From NCBI RefSeq assembly GCF_033095805.1, contig NZ_CP109901.1:3531766-3595765 (forward strand): a DNA stretch of 64,000 nt, read 5' to 3'. Shown one piece after another: positions 32,154-41,161 of the stretch. Source of the DNA: Serratia sp. UGAL515B_01 (GTDB lineage: Bacteria > Pseudomonadota > Gammaproteobacteria > Enterobacterales > Enterobacteriaceae). The notes beneath the pieces were generated by a model. It was not told the DNA's origin, did not search any database, and was given only the letters and a program-made list of their open reading frames with translations. The position numbers and the translations under genes are program-made. Position 1 is the stretch's first letter. Each line of letters begins with the position of its first letter.

Positions 32154-34073
32154 ATGATTGTATTCTCCTCGCTACAAATCCGACGCGGTACACGCGTCCT
32201 GTTGGACAACGCCACGGCGACGGTTAATCCAGGTCAAAAAGTTGGCCTGGTGGGTAAGAACGGCTGCGGTAAATCGACGCTATTGGCATTATTAAAGGGC
32301 GAAATCACCGCAGACAGCGGGAGTTATACCTTCCCCGGCAACTGGGCATTAGCCTGGGTTAATCAGGAAACACCCGCATTGGATGTGCCTGCCATTGAAT
32401 ATGTTATTGACGGCGATCGCGAGTTTCGTCAGCTCGAAATCGAATTACAACAGGCAAACAGTGACAATGACGGACATGCCATCGCCACACTGCACGGTAA
32501 GCTGGACGCGATTGATGCCTGGACTATTCGTTCCCGTGCCGCCAGCCTGCTGCACGGTTTAGGCTTTTCCAATGAGCAGTTACTCAAGCCGGTGCGTGCG
32601 TTCTCCGGTGGTTGGCGCATGCGTCTCAATCTGGCTCAGGCTCTGGTTTGCCGTTCTGATTTACTGTTACTCGACGAACCGACCAACCACTTGGATCTGG
32701 ATGCGGTTATCTGGCTGGAACGCTGGTTGAAAAACTATCCCGGCACTTTAGTACTGATTTCGCACGATCGGGACTTTCTCGATCCCATTGTGGACAAGAT
32801 CCTCCATATTGAAAATCAGACCATCAACGAATATACCGGTAACTATTCCTCGTTCGAGCGCCAGCGCGTAACCAAGCTGGCGCAGCAACAGTCGCTCTAT
32901 CAGAGCCAGCAGGAGAAAGTGGCTCACCTGCAAAGCTATATTGACCGTTTCCGTGCCAAGGCCTCTAAAGCCAAGCAGGCACAGAGCCGTATCAAGATGC
33001 TGGAGCGCATGGAGCTGATTGCTCCTGCGCATGTAGATAACCCCTTCAGTTTTAGCTTCCGTGAACCGGAAAGCCTGCCAAACCCGTTGCTACGCATGGA
33101 AAAAGTCAGTGCTGGATACGGTGATAAAGTGGTCCTGCAGTCGATTAAGCTCAATCTGGTGCCCGGTTCACGCATTGGCTTACTGGGCCGTAACGGCGCC
33201 GGTAAATCGACCCTGATTAAATTGCTGGCTGGTACTCTGCCATCACTGAGCGGCGAAGTTGGGCTGGCAAAGGGCATAAAGCTGGGCTACTTCGCGCAGC
33301 ATCAGTTGGAGTTCCTGCGCGCTGATGAATCACCATTGCAGCATCTGAGCCGCATCGCGCCGCGAGTGTTGGAACAGCAGCTACGTGATTATCTCGGCGG
33401 CTTCGGTTTTCAGGGCGATAAAGTTACCGAGGTTACCGAGCGTTTTTCAGGTGGTGAAAAAGCGCGGCTGGTTCTGGCGCTAATCGTCTGGCAGCGGCCC
33501 AACCTCCTGCTGCTCGATGAACCCACCAACCACTTGGATCTGGATATGCGTCAGGCGTTGACTGAAGCGCTGATCGACTTCGAAGGCGCATTGGTGGTCG
33601 TTTCGCACGACCGTCACTTACTCCGCTCTACTACCGACGATCTTTATCTGGTACATGACGGCCAGGTAGAGCCGTTTGAGGGAGATCTGGACGATTACCA
33701 GCAGTGGCTCAGTGACTTGCAAAAACAGCAGGCGCAGCAAGATACCCCATCCAAACAGGATAACGGCAACAGCGCGCAAGCACGTAAAGATCAGAAACGT
33801 CGCGAAGCCGAATTCCGAACGCAAACCCAGCCTTTGCGTAAGCAAATCGCCAAGTTGGAACAACAGATGGACAAACTGGGGGCTGAGTTAGTGACAGTGG
33901 AAGAGCAGCTGGCAAATTCGGCATTGTATGATATCAGCCGGAAAGCCGAACTGACGGAATGCCTTCAAAAGCAGAGCCAAACCAAATCCGCGTTGGAAGA
34001 GACAGAAATGACCTGGTTAGAAGCGCAGGAACAGCTGGAAAACCTGACCCAGGCGTTTGAATCAGAAAATTAA
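32154..34073 (+). CDS. yheS: ABC-F family ATPase YheS
   Basis: A 639-residue soluble protein with two ABC domains and no membrane part. It has Walker A motifs GKNGCGKST and GRNGAGKST, signature motifs FSGGWRMRL and FSGGEKARL, and two LLLLDEPTNHLDLD Walker B blocks. A linker arm (about 250-300) and a C-terminal coiled coil (about 530-639) are present. ABC-F proteins act on ribosomes; YheS itself has been linked to nascent-chain stalling. A MITE begins 5 bp after the stop codon. Confidence 0.96.
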   Translation: MIVFSSLQIRRGTRVLLDNATATVNPGQKVGLVGKNGCGKSTLLALLKGEITADSGSYTFPGNWALAWVNQETPALDVPAIEYVIDGDREFRQLEIELQQANSDNDGHAIATLHGKLDAIDAWTIRSRAASLLHGLGFSNEQLLKPVRAFSGGWRMRLNLAQALVCRSDLLLLDEPTNHLDLDAVIWLERWLKNYPGTLVLISHDRDFLDPIVDKILHIENQTINEYTGNYSSFERQRVTKLAQQQSLYQSQQEKVAHLQSYIDRFRAKASKAKQAQSRIKMLERMELIAPAHVDNPFSFSFREPESLPNPLLRMEKVSAGYGDKVVLQSIKLNLVPGSRIGLLGRNGAGKSTLIKLLAGTLPSLSGEVGLAKGIKLGYFAQHQLEFLRADESPLQHLSRIAPRVLEQQLRDYLGGFGFQGDKVTEVTERFSGGEKARLVLALIVWQRPNLLLLDEPTNHLDLDMRQALTEALIDFEGALVVVSHDRHLLRSTTDDLYLVHDGQVEPFEGDLDDYQQWLSDLQKQQAQQDTPSKQDNGNSAQARKDQKRREAEFRTQTQPLRKQIAKLEQQMDKLGAELVTVEEQLANSALYDISRKAELTECLQKQSQTKSALEETEMTWLEAQEQLENLTQAFESEN

Positions 34074-34078
34074 TCCTA

Positions 34079-34345
34079 GGCTGTGTCCCTTAACTGCCCG
34101 TGGTGCCGTCGTAGACCCAAAAGCCCATTATAAAGGCGGAGGGTTAAGGGCAGAGTGTGGTCCTCTGTTCAAGCCCGACAACACAGATAATGGGCTTTTG
34201 GGGCGCGTCCCTACGGGCCGGGGCCGTTTGCGCTCATTTCTGCGTTGTTCGCCGTTTACCTGTCCCAACAAACCTCACGGTTCACGCCTTGCTCTGCGCG
34301 TAAATGACCGCCAGCGGCTCTCGCGTAAAGTTAAGGGACACAGCC
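34079..34345 (+). mobile_element. MITE copy 2, 267 bp, TA-flanked
   Basis: The element runs from GGCTGTGTCCCTTAACTG to AGTTAAGGGACACAGCC (nearly perfect terminal inverted repeats). It is flanked by TA at 34077-34078 and 34346-34347. The length is identical to copy 1. A perfect 16-bp internal inverted repeat, CCCAAAAGCCCATTAT (34116-34131) with its complement at 34187-34202, forms a nested hairpin. It carries no transposase gene. It sits 5 bp after the yheS stop, at the joint where accessory genes enter. Confidence 0.92.
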
Positions 34346-34347
34346 TA

Positions 34348-34644
34348 ATACCCGAGGTCTACAACTTCATTCACCTTGCAACGCAAGGTGAATTTATTTT
34401 GTAAAGAAGCTAACACTCTGAAATTCATTAATCGTTTTTTAGTCACATCGTTAAAATTTCATTTATCTACCTGCTGACTCTGCCAACTTTTCCCCATCAG
34501 CATTTATCTTAGAAACAATGAGCATTAATGAAAACTAAATGAATAGCTAATCCAAACTAGAAAGCAGTGGACTAATGAACAATAAAAAGTAACCTACGTA
34601 TATTACTGCAAGACACATTGCACAATAATCATTAATTGAACAAC
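34348..34644. other. AT-rich gap before the lipoprotein gene
   Basis: A small hairpin (TTCACCTTGC/GCAAGGTGAA at 34370-34393) followed by TTTATTTTG could act as a terminator. The rest is AT-rich with no recognised feature. Confidence 0.45.
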
Positions 34645-35067
34645 ATGAAAGTAACAACCGTATTAACAACACTTATTATTGCAACATGCCTTCTTGGTTG
34701 TTCAAAAAACCAAGTCACATCGAGTTATTGGGCTATAAAAAAGGACAATGACAACATTATGTATCTTCCTCTTGCTAAAATATTATGCCATGAGAAAGCA
34801 GAAGAAATATTCCCTATCGAGTGCGAGGTAAAAAAAATATCAAAATATGATCATTACATTAATAACACTGGCAATGATAGTCATTGTAACTATATGAAAT
34901 ATGATAGAAGTTGGACGAGTGGAGAATATGGTGTAGATAGAGGAGATGGGGGATATGAAAATTTTGGTAGGCTTGGGATAGAGACTTACCTCAAAGATAT
35001 TAACACAAAAAATCGTAACGACTCTTTCTATCAATGTATGAGCATAAAAGGCTGGACCCCAGAATAA
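34645..35067 (+). CDS. Hypothetical lipoprotein
   Basis: A 140-residue protein not recognised as a known family. It has a type II signal peptide with lipobox LLGC (MKVTTVLTTLIIATCLLGC), so the mature N-terminus would be lipid-modified Cys19 followed by SKNQ. The mature part is rich in Tyr, Asn, Lys and Asp and has five further cysteines, which could form periplasmic disulfides. The ATG at 34645 is preferred over a TTG three codons upstream. Base composition is visibly more AT-rich than the neighbours, suggesting recent acquisition. Confidence 0.75.
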   Translation: MKVTTVLTTLIIATCLLGCSKNQVTSSYWAIKKDNDNIMYLPLAKILCHEKAEEIFPIECEVKKISKYDHYINNTGNDSHCNYMKYDRSWTSGEYGVDRGDGGYENFGRLGIETYLKDINTKNRNDSFYQCMSIKGWTPE

Positions 35068-35604
35068 GATAATTCTCACATCCTTTTTTTGTGAAGAATC
35101 AGCAAAGTCATAGTGATTAAGTTAATGATATAAATGGTTATACTCCTGTTAAAAACCTGATTGTGATTGATTTACTCATGCAAGATAACCCGTTATATTA
35201 GCCATGAGAACGGGATCATATAATTGCCTACTTTGGGTCTATTAACCTTCAGTGAAGCAGGACGTTATTAGCATACACACCCTTTACCCCCTGCTGATAA
35301 TATTGAGGGGAATTGATGAGGTATTATCTAACACAATATTGACAATCGAAGCCTCAATAAACCGGACTCTCTGAAACGATATCTCATACAACGTCAAGTG
35401 ATGCTGATTATCACTGATAGCTTTACAATAAATTCAATTACCCCTATGTAATACCTAACATCCCACCCATTATTACGGGGAATATTGTCGAGCAAGAACG
35501 GGTAACCATGGAGCAAGAGCTGCAGGGTCGTCTGGTATCCATAGCTACAGCCCAGCATGCTCGATAGTATCCTTAAAACCGACGGTTGCAGCTAATCTCG
35601 GCTC
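35068..35604. other. AT-rich non-coding region
   Basis: About 540 bp without a convincing reading frame. The only structure noted is a short CCCGTT/AACGGG pair near 35190-35215. Base composition resembles the preceding lipoprotein gene, so it may belong to the same acquired segment. Confidence 0.4.
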
Positions 35605-35625
35605 TGTAGCACCTAAGGTGCTACA
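35605..35625. terminator. Perfect 9-bp stem hairpin downstream of the PhzF-like gene
   Basis: TGTAGCACC and GGTGCTACA are separated by TAA, a near-perfect 21-bp palindrome 6 bp past the stop of the minus-strand gene. The T tracts are poor on either strand, so it may be a weak terminator or a 3'-end stabilising structure. Confidence 0.5.
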
Positions 35626-35630
35626 GACTT

Positions 35631-36410
35631 TTATAGATTGATTTTCCCGCGCAAAAAGATATGGGCATAACCGCCCAACAACGTGCGATCCCCTTTCAGT
35701 TCGCAGAATAACTCACCACCACGCGACGAGATCTGTTTGGCATGCAGCACATGGCGACCAAGCCGCGCCGTCCAATAAGGCATAAGCGTACAATGTGCAG
35801 ATCCCGTTACCGGGTCTTCACTACGATCCAAAGAGAAGTAACGCGAAACAAAGTCAACTTCGTCGCCCGGCGCAGTTACGATCACGCCGCAACCGACGTA
35901 ATCGATCAACGCAGCGATATCTGGCTGTAATGTTTTGACCTGTTCTTCATTCGCCAAGACCACCATTATCGCAGTCGCTTGCCATACCTCCAACAGTTGA
36001 GCACCAAGCAATGTCGCCAGTCGCGCCGGTTCGGCTATTTTCTGTGGTGGCCGGGAGGGGAAATCAAGGATCAGACGTTCACCGTCTGCAATATCGCGTT
36101 TTACATACAATTCACCGCTGGCGGAACGGAAACGGATGTCTTTCTGTGACGGATTTACCACATTCAGCAGCACATGAGCAGCAGCCAGAGTCGCGTGCCC
36201 GCAGAGGTCAACCTCTCGCGTTGGCGTAAACCAGCGGATCGCCTGCATATCACCATCATCCCAAACAAAACTGGTTTCCGGCAGAGAGAGCTCATTAGCA
36301 ATAGCTTGCATTTGCGCGCTATCCAAAGGCTGTTTTAACAGTAAAACTCCCGCCGGGTTACCGCGCAGACCTTTGCCGATAAACGCATCAACGTGAAAAT
36401 AATTTTCATC
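35631..36410 (-). CDS. PhzF family isomerase/epimerase
   Basis: A 259-residue protein of the PhzF/YddE family, with the two-fold diaminopimelate-epimerase-like fold. The start at 36410 (MDENYFHVDAFIGKGLRGNPAGV) has a good AGGAAAC ribosome-binding site. The LSLPETSFV segment carries the conserved catalytic glutamate, and FTPTREVDLCGHATLAAAH and EDPVTGSAHC are family motifs. The substrate cannot be told. It lies 13 bp downstream of the LysE-type exporter gene on the same strand, implying an operon inserted between yheS and yheT. Confidence 0.88.
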   Translation of the reverse strand, partial: DENYFHVDAFIGKGLRGNPAGVLLLKQPLDSAQMQAIANELSLPETSFVWDDGDMQAIRWFTPTREVDLCGHATLAAAHVLLNVVNPSQKDIRFRSASGELYVKRDIADGERLILDFPSRPPQKIAEPARLATLLGAQLLEVWQATAIMVVLANEEQVKTLQPDIAALIDYVGCGVIVTAPGDEVDFVSRYFSLDRSEDPVTGSAHCTLMPYWTARLGRHVLHAKQISSRGGELFCELKGDRTLLGGYAHIFLRGKINL

Positions 36411-36423
36411 CATCGGTGTTTCC

Positions 36424-37026
36424 TCAATGCCAAATAAGTAATACACAAGCCGCCGTTAACAGCCCCATCGAAACGTTAAAGATAACCCAGGCTTTTTTAC
36501 TGCGTAACAGACGGCCAATGACCGTACCAAACCCCAACCAGATGATCCCAGCAATGATGTTTACGGCAAAAATACCAAAGGCGATCGCCAGAATAGAGTG
36601 ATTGTATTTGTCACCCGCCAGACTAAAACTCGCCACCGCCCCCAATGCCATTAACCAAGCCTTTGGATTGAGGAACTGCAACAGCCAGCCTTGATAGAAG
36701 CGAATAGGCTTGGGCGGTGCAACGTCGGTTTCCAGTTGTTCATAAGCCGCTGTAGCTACTTTCCATGCCAGCCACAGCAGGTAGAGACTGCCAAGGATCT
36801 TGAGCATCAAGTGCAAAGAGGGATAAATCAGAATCAACCCACCTACACCAAACGCCACCAGCAACAAAATACTTTGCATACCCAGCATAATACCAATCAT
36901 CAGCCACAATGAACGCGTGAAGCCGAAATTAGCGCCAGAAGTGGTCAGCAGCATGTTATTTGGGCCTGGCGTGATCGCTGCAACCCACAAGAAACCTAAC
37001 ATCGAAAGAAATAAACTCAGCTCCAT
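36424..37026 (-). CDS. LysE/RhtB family amino-acid exporter
   Basis: A 200-residue inner-membrane protein with about six membrane segments, starting MELSLFLSMLGFLWVAAITPGPNN. The AITPGPN motif and GWLLQFLNPKAWLMALG are RhtB-family signatures. The family exports amino acids such as threonine, homoserine lactone or cysteine; this substrate is unknown. The frame stays open 30 codons upstream, but that extension is hydrophilic and unlike the family. It is paired with the PhzF-like gene. Confidence 0.88.
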   Translation of the reverse strand: MELSLFLSMLGFLWVAAITPGPNNMLLTTSGANFGFTRSLWLMIGIMLGMQSILLLVAFGVGGLILIYPSLHLMLKILGSLYLLWLAWKVATAAYEQLETDVAPPKPIRFYQGWLLQFLNPKAWLMALGAVASFSLAGDKYNHSILAIAFGIFAVNIIAGIIWLGFGTVIGRLLRSKKAWVIFNVSMGLLTAACVLLIWH

Positions 37027-37144
37027 GAAGTGGGTGCTCCTCACCCAAATGATTTTTTTGCAGTATGATTGTTCACATTGGGTATTGAAGCTAACAGTGC
37101 GGTATTGATCACACAATAGCCGCCAACAAGAATTTTATTCAACT

Positions 37145-38125
37145 ATGAATGAATCCTTTCGCCCACTGACTGGGGCAAGTAATCCACATCTGCAAACCCT
37201 GTTGCCACGGTTGGTTCGTCGTCGTGTCATGTTGAAACCCTTCTGGCAGCGGCTGGAGTTGCCTGATGGCGATTTCGTCGATTTAGCCTGGAATGAAGAT
37301 CCGCAATTGGCGCGGAATAAACCACGCGTGGTGCTATTTCATGGGTTGGAGGGGAGTTTTTACAGTCCTTATGCCCACGGATTGCTCAATACATGGCGCG
37401 AGAAAGGTTGGCTGGGGGTGGTAATGCATTTTCGCGGCTGCAGTGGCGTCCCCAATCGCAAGCAACGTATCTATCATTCCGGTGAAACGGAAGATGCGCG
37501 TTTCTTCCTGCGCTGGTTACGTGACAGTTTTGGTGAAGTGCCCACGGCAGCGGTCGGCATTTCTCTTGGCGGCAATATGCTGGCTTACTACCTGGCACAA
37601 CAGGGGAATGACAGCCTGTTACAGGCAGCCGCTATCGTTTCTGCTCCGCTGATGTTGGAGCCTTGTTCGATTCGTATGGAACAGGGCTTTTCTCGCGTTT
37701 ATCAGCACTACCTCTTAGGCCAGCTAAAACAAAATGCGGCGCGTAAACTGCTGCATTATCCAGGCACACTGCCTCTGAATCTGCCACAGTTGAACAAATT
37801 ACGGCGCATCCGCGAATTCGATGAAGTTATTACCTCACGCATTCACGGTTTCAGTGATGCTATCGATTATTATCGCCGTTGCAGTGCCTTGCCGCTGTTG
37901 CCGCAGGTCACCACACCCTTGCTGATCATTCATGCCAAAGACGATCCCTTTATGACCGATGAGGTGATCCCCGACCTCACCAGCCTACCTACCAATATCG
38001 AATATCAACTGACGGAACGCGGCGGCCACGTTGGCTTTGTTGGCGGCACATTAAAAAAACCGCAAATGTGGCTGGAATACCGCATTCCATCCTGGCTTGC
38101 TCCTTTTCTGGAATCAACAACGTGA
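37145..38125 (+). CDS. yheT: YheT family alpha/beta hydrolase
   Basis: A 326-residue hydrolase of the YheT/AB-hydrolase-4 family. The [14 protein letters not shown] oxyanion region, the nucleophile elbow GISLGGN and the catalytic histidine in [10 protein letters not shown] are all visible, with an acid in HAKDDPFM. The substrate is unknown. The stop codon overlaps the GTG start of yheU. Confidence 0.95.
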   Translation: MNESFRPLTGASNPHLQTLLPRLVRRRVMLKPFWQRLELPDGDFVDLAWNEDPQLARNKPRVVLFHGLEGSFYSPYAHGLLNTWREKGWLGVVMHFRGCSGVPNRKQRIYHSGETEDARFFLRWLRDSFGEVPTAAVGISLGGNMLAYYLAQQGNDSLLQAAAIVSAPLMLEPCSIRMEQGFSRVYQHYLLGQLKQNAARKLLHYPGTLPLNLPQLNKLRRIREFDEVITSRIHGFSDAIDYYRRCSALPLLPQVTTPLLIIHAKDDPFMTDEVIPDLTSLPTNIEYQLTERGGHVGFVGGTLKKPQMWLEYRIPSWLAPFLESTT

Positions 38126-38355
38126 TTATCCCCTGGCAAGAGCTTGAAAATGAAACTCTGAACAACCTGATCGAATCCTTTGTCCTGCGTGAAGGAACCG
38201 ACTACGGTGAACATGAGCGAACGCTAGAACAAAAGGTGGAAGACGTACGCCGCCAGTTGAAAAGTGGAGAGGTGGTGCTGGTGTGGTCTGAACTGCATGA
38301 AACCATTAATCTCATGCCCCGTGGGCAGATACGCACCGGGCACGAAGAGATGTAG
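38122..38355 (+). CDS. yheU: YheU family protein
   Basis: A 77-residue UPF0270 protein with the signature [17 protein letters not shown] and [15 protein letters not shown]. The GTG at 38122, overlapping the yheT stop (GTGA), gives the family start (VIIPWQEL); the frame opens earlier inside yheT. The function is unknown. The C-terminus is slightly longer than the 72 residues of E. coli. Confidence 0.92.
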   Translation: MIIPWQELENETLNNLIESFVLREGTDYGEHERTLEQKVEDVRRQLKSGEVVLVWSELHETINLMPRGQIRTGHEEM

Positions 38356-38453
38356 TTGCCATTTCACCGACATCCCCCTTCAACATCGTTTTACCCAACG
38401 TCGCTCTATGGCAGGGCGAAGGGTACGGGTTTTCGCAACGATAACCTCATTTC

Positions 38454-38864
38454 TTATTTCGCTTTACTCTTTTGGCGACGGATTGCCGTCAAGAGTAAAC
38501 GCCGGAATTTCGGACATTCAAGATGTGATGGGGCCGGGCAGTCGGCAACATGACGTAGAGCATTTTTCAACACTGTGAGATTGTCGATCTGACGCTCTAG
38601 CTCGTCTGCTTTGAGATGTAGGTTTGCGCGCGGTAATTCCGGCCTGCCATCTTTGCCAAACATTCCAGAAATCTCATCCAGTGAGAAACCTGCGGACTTA
38701 CCGAGCGCCACTAATGAGAGCCGCAACAAAACATCCGTCTCAAACTGCCGGCGCAACCCATGTCGTCCAACGGATGCGATCAACCCTATTTCCTCGTAAT
38801 AACGCAACGTCGAAGGTGATACGCCGGATTGTTGCGCTACTTCGCCGATATCCAGAACTTTCAT
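38454..38864 (-). CDS. MerR family transcriptional regulator
   Basis: A 136-residue regulator with the MerR N-terminal winged helix (IGEVAQQSGVSPSTLRYYEEIGLI) and a dimerisation helix. The C-terminal CPAPSHLECPKFRRL has only two cysteines. It therefore lacks the four-cysteine [2Fe-2S] motif of SoxR, although it resembles SoxR-type regulators in the DNA-binding half. The ATG at 38864 has a GAGG ribosome-binding site. It is divergent from an MFS pump, with which it shares a 19-bp-spacer promoter. Confidence 0.88.
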   Translation of the reverse strand: MKVLDIGEVAQQSGVSPSTLRYYEEIGLIASVGRHGLRRQFETDVLLRLSLVALGKSAGFSLDEISGMFGKDGRPELPRANLHLKADELERQIDNLTVLKNALRHVADCPAPSHLECPKFRRLLLTAIRRQKSKAK

Positions 38865-38866
38865 AC

Positions 38867-38897
38867 TTGACCTCAAGTTGACTTGAATTTGTAAGAT
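38867..38897 (+). promoter_or_regulatory. MerR-type promoter with SoxR-box-like operator
   Basis: TTGACC (38867-38872) and TAAGAT (38892-38897) are separated by 19 bp, the stretched spacing typical of MerR-family-activated promoters. The spacer holds a perfect dyad, TCAAGT-TG-ACTTGA (38873-38886). Together with the flanking CC this is one base from the left 14 bases of the soxS SoxR box as I recall it. It should drive the MFS gene and be bound by the adjacent regulator. Confidence 0.8.
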
Positions 38898-38935
38898 GCA
38901 TCAACACACAAACTCTTGCAACAGGAAAACAAAAC

Positions 38936-40141
38936 ATGGAACAAGGTCCGGATTATCTCAAAAGAGCCGTCTGGAGAGATCCAAAAGCTATTGCTCTTTT
39001 AATGGCGGCGAGTTTGACCGTTATGGCGAATGCAACGATCAGCCCCGCACTAGCAGGGCTTGAGGCTAGTTTTTCAGACACGCCAAACGCAGGCATTCTG
39101 ACGCGCCTGCTGGTGCCTGCTCCTTCTCTGAGCGTGGTTCTATGTGCTCCGCTTGCAGGTATTTTCTCTGACCGTTTTGGGCGACGCTGGATGCTGCTGG
39201 TTGGCGTTATCCTGTTTATTATCACAGGTAGTGCCGGTCTCTACCTTCCAAGCCTGCCTGAGATTTTTGCAAGCCGCTTGGTCTTGGGCGTCGCCGTGGC
39301 GATCATTATGACAGCGGGAACAGCCCTGATTGGTGACTACTTCACCGGCGACCAACGCAATGACTTTGTGGGGTTACAGGTGTCGGCTCGCAATTTCGGA
39401 GGTTTTCTGTTTATCTCACTGGCTGGATACGCGGCAGCAATATCACCCCGCCTACCCTTCGCGATCTACGGCCTAGCGGCCCTTTTCCTGCCTCTGATGT
39501 GGATGGTCATTACCGAGCCAGCCAGAGCAACCCCTCAGGCAAAAATATCCAGGAACAGTGGAGATCCCGCATGGAACCCTTTTATTTTATTAGCTTTAGC
39601 GTGTTTGCAAATGATGACGAACCTGATCTTCTTCGTCCTGCCAACGCAGTTGCCCTTTTTCTTCAATGCACAAGGATACAATAGCGCAGTGATGACCGGC
39701 TCGGCTTTAGGTGTATTGACACTAACGGGGGGCTGTACCGCTTTACTTTATGCCCGGATAAAGCGGGTAATCGGCTTTTTTGGTAACTACACCTTAGGCT
39801 ATGCCATGATGGCCCTTGGGTTTACGCTCATCAGCAATGGAGGAAATACCTGGACCATCTTTGCCGGTACTGCAGCGATCGGCGCAGGTTACGCCACGGT
39901 GTCACCAAATTTCGTCGCTATTGCACTCAACCTTGTGCCAGAACAACGCAGGGGCTTCGCTGGGGGCGTTTTGACCACATCAATATTTCTTGGTCAGTTT
40001 CTTTCCCCTTTATTCAGCACACCGTTGATTTCAGCACTAGGATATGATGAAACATTTTTTCGCCTCTCACTGCTTCTTGGTGCCATGGCTACAGTTGCGG
40101 GGATCGCAGGAGGGCGCAGATCACTGCGATCCTCCATTTAA
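38936..40141 (+). CDS. MFS transporter (probable drug efflux)
   Basis: A 401-residue inner-membrane protein with about 12 membrane segments. It carries the MFS loop motif GIFSDRFGRRWML between TM2 and TM3 and an antiporter-like segment in the fifth helix. It probably exports small toxic compounds; the substrate is unknown. It sits divergently from a MerR regulator inserted between yheU and prkB, a typical portable efflux module. Confidence 0.86.
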   Translation: MEQGPDYLKRAVWRDPKAIALLMAASLTVMANATISPALAGLEASFSDTPNAGILTRLLVPAPSLSVVLCAPLAGIFSDRFGRRWMLLVGVILFIITGSAGLYLPSLPEIFASRLVLGVAVAIIMTAGTALIGDYFTGDQRNDFVGLQVSARNFGGFLFISLAGYAAAISPRLPFAIYGLAALFLPLMWMVITEPARATPQAKISRNSGDPAWNPFILLALACLQMMTNLIFFVLPTQLPFFFNAQGYNSAVMTGSALGVLTLTGGCTALLYARIKRVIGFFGNYTLGYAMMALGFTLISNGGNTWTIFAGTAAIGAGYATVSPNFVAIALNLVPEQRRGFAGGVLTTSIFLGQFLSPLFSTPLISALGYDETFFRLSLLLGAMATVAGIAGGRRSLRSSI

Positions 40142-40251
40142 AAATGGTCTCAATGGCAAACTGGTTATCTGTAACATCAAGAAATAGAGGTATATTCTGT
40201 TAAGGCGAATTGAAGCCTACTACCTCGCACACTTAATGGAGTTTTCCACTT

Positions 40252-41121
40252 ATGTCTGCTAAGCACCCTATTATCGCGGTAACCGGTTCCAGCGGTGCCG
40301 GAACAACCACCACCAGCCAGGCGTTTCGCAAGATTTTCCAGCAGCTCAATATCCATGCGGCACAGCTGGAAGGTGACAGTTTCCATCACTATACTCGGCC
40401 GGAAATGGATGCAGCCATCCGTAAAGCGCGCGATCTGGGTCGCCATATCAGCTATTTCGGCCCGGAAGCCAACGATTTTGGCCTGCTTGAACAAAGTTTT
40501 GTCGAATATGGCAAAAATGGTACCGGTCGCTCACGCAAATATCTGCACACTTACGATGAAGCCGTACCCTACAATCAGGTGCCGGGAACATTCACCCCTT
40601 GGGAACCCTTACCTGTTCCAACAGATGTACTATTTTATGAAGGTCTACATGGCGGCGTAGTGACAGAACACATCGATGTGGCTAAACATGTCGACCTACT
40701 CGTTGGCGTGGTTCCTATTGTCAACCTAGAGTGGATACAGAAGCTTGTGCGTGACACGGGGGAGCGAGGTCACTCACGCGAAGCGGTAATGGACTCCGTA
40801 GTTCGTTCGATGGAGGACTACATTAACTATATTACGCCACAGTTCTCACGTACCCACATCAATTTCCAACGGGTTCCAACGGTGGACACCTCTAACCCAT
40901 TTGCCGCTAAAGCGATTCCTTCACTGGATGAAAGCCTGGTGGTGATCCACTTTCGCGGCCTGGATCAGATCGATTTCCCCTACCTGTTGGCCATGCTACA
41001 GGGATCGTTTATTTCACATATCAATACGCTGGTTGTGCCGGGTGGCAAAATGGGGCTGGCAATGGAGCTGATCATGGCTCCATTGGTAAAACAGCTATTG
41101 GAAGGTAAGAAAATAGAATAG
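40252..41121 (+). CDS. prkB: Phosphoribulokinase homolog PrkB
   Basis: A 289-residue P-loop kinase of the phosphoribulokinase family. The P-loop is GSSGAGTTTT, followed by EGDSFHHYTRPEMD and the conserved VLFYEGLHGG. No Calvin-cycle genes are nearby, and the physiological substrate in enterobacteria is not established. It has the E. coli length and position near yhfA-crp. Confidence 0.95.
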   Translation: MSAKHPIIAVTGSSGAGTTTTSQAFRKIFQQLNIHAAQLEGDSFHHYTRPEMDAAIRKARDLGRHISYFGPEANDFGLLEQSFVEYGKNGTGRSRKYLHTYDEAVPYNQVPGTFTPWEPLPVPTDVLFYEGLHGGVVTEHIDVAKHVDLLVGVVPIVNLEWIQKLVRDTGERGHSREAVMDSVVRSMEDYINYITPQFSRTHINFQRVPTVDTSNPFAAKAIPSLDESLVVIHFRGLDQIDFPYLLAMLQGSFISHINTLVVPGGKMGLAMELIMAPLVKQLLEGKKIE

Positions 41122-41132
41122 TAACCTTGTCT

Positions 41133-41153
41133 GGCGCGGTTCATCACCGCGCC
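41133..41153 (+). terminator. Hairpin after prkB
   Basis: A perfect 8-bp GC-rich stem GGCGCGGT/ACCGCGCC with a 5-nt loop lies 11 bp after the prkB stop. It has no T tract, so it is a weak intrinsic terminator at best. It also lies just beyond the stop of the convergent amidohydrolase gene. Confidence 0.55.
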
Positions 41154-41161
41154 TATGCTTC

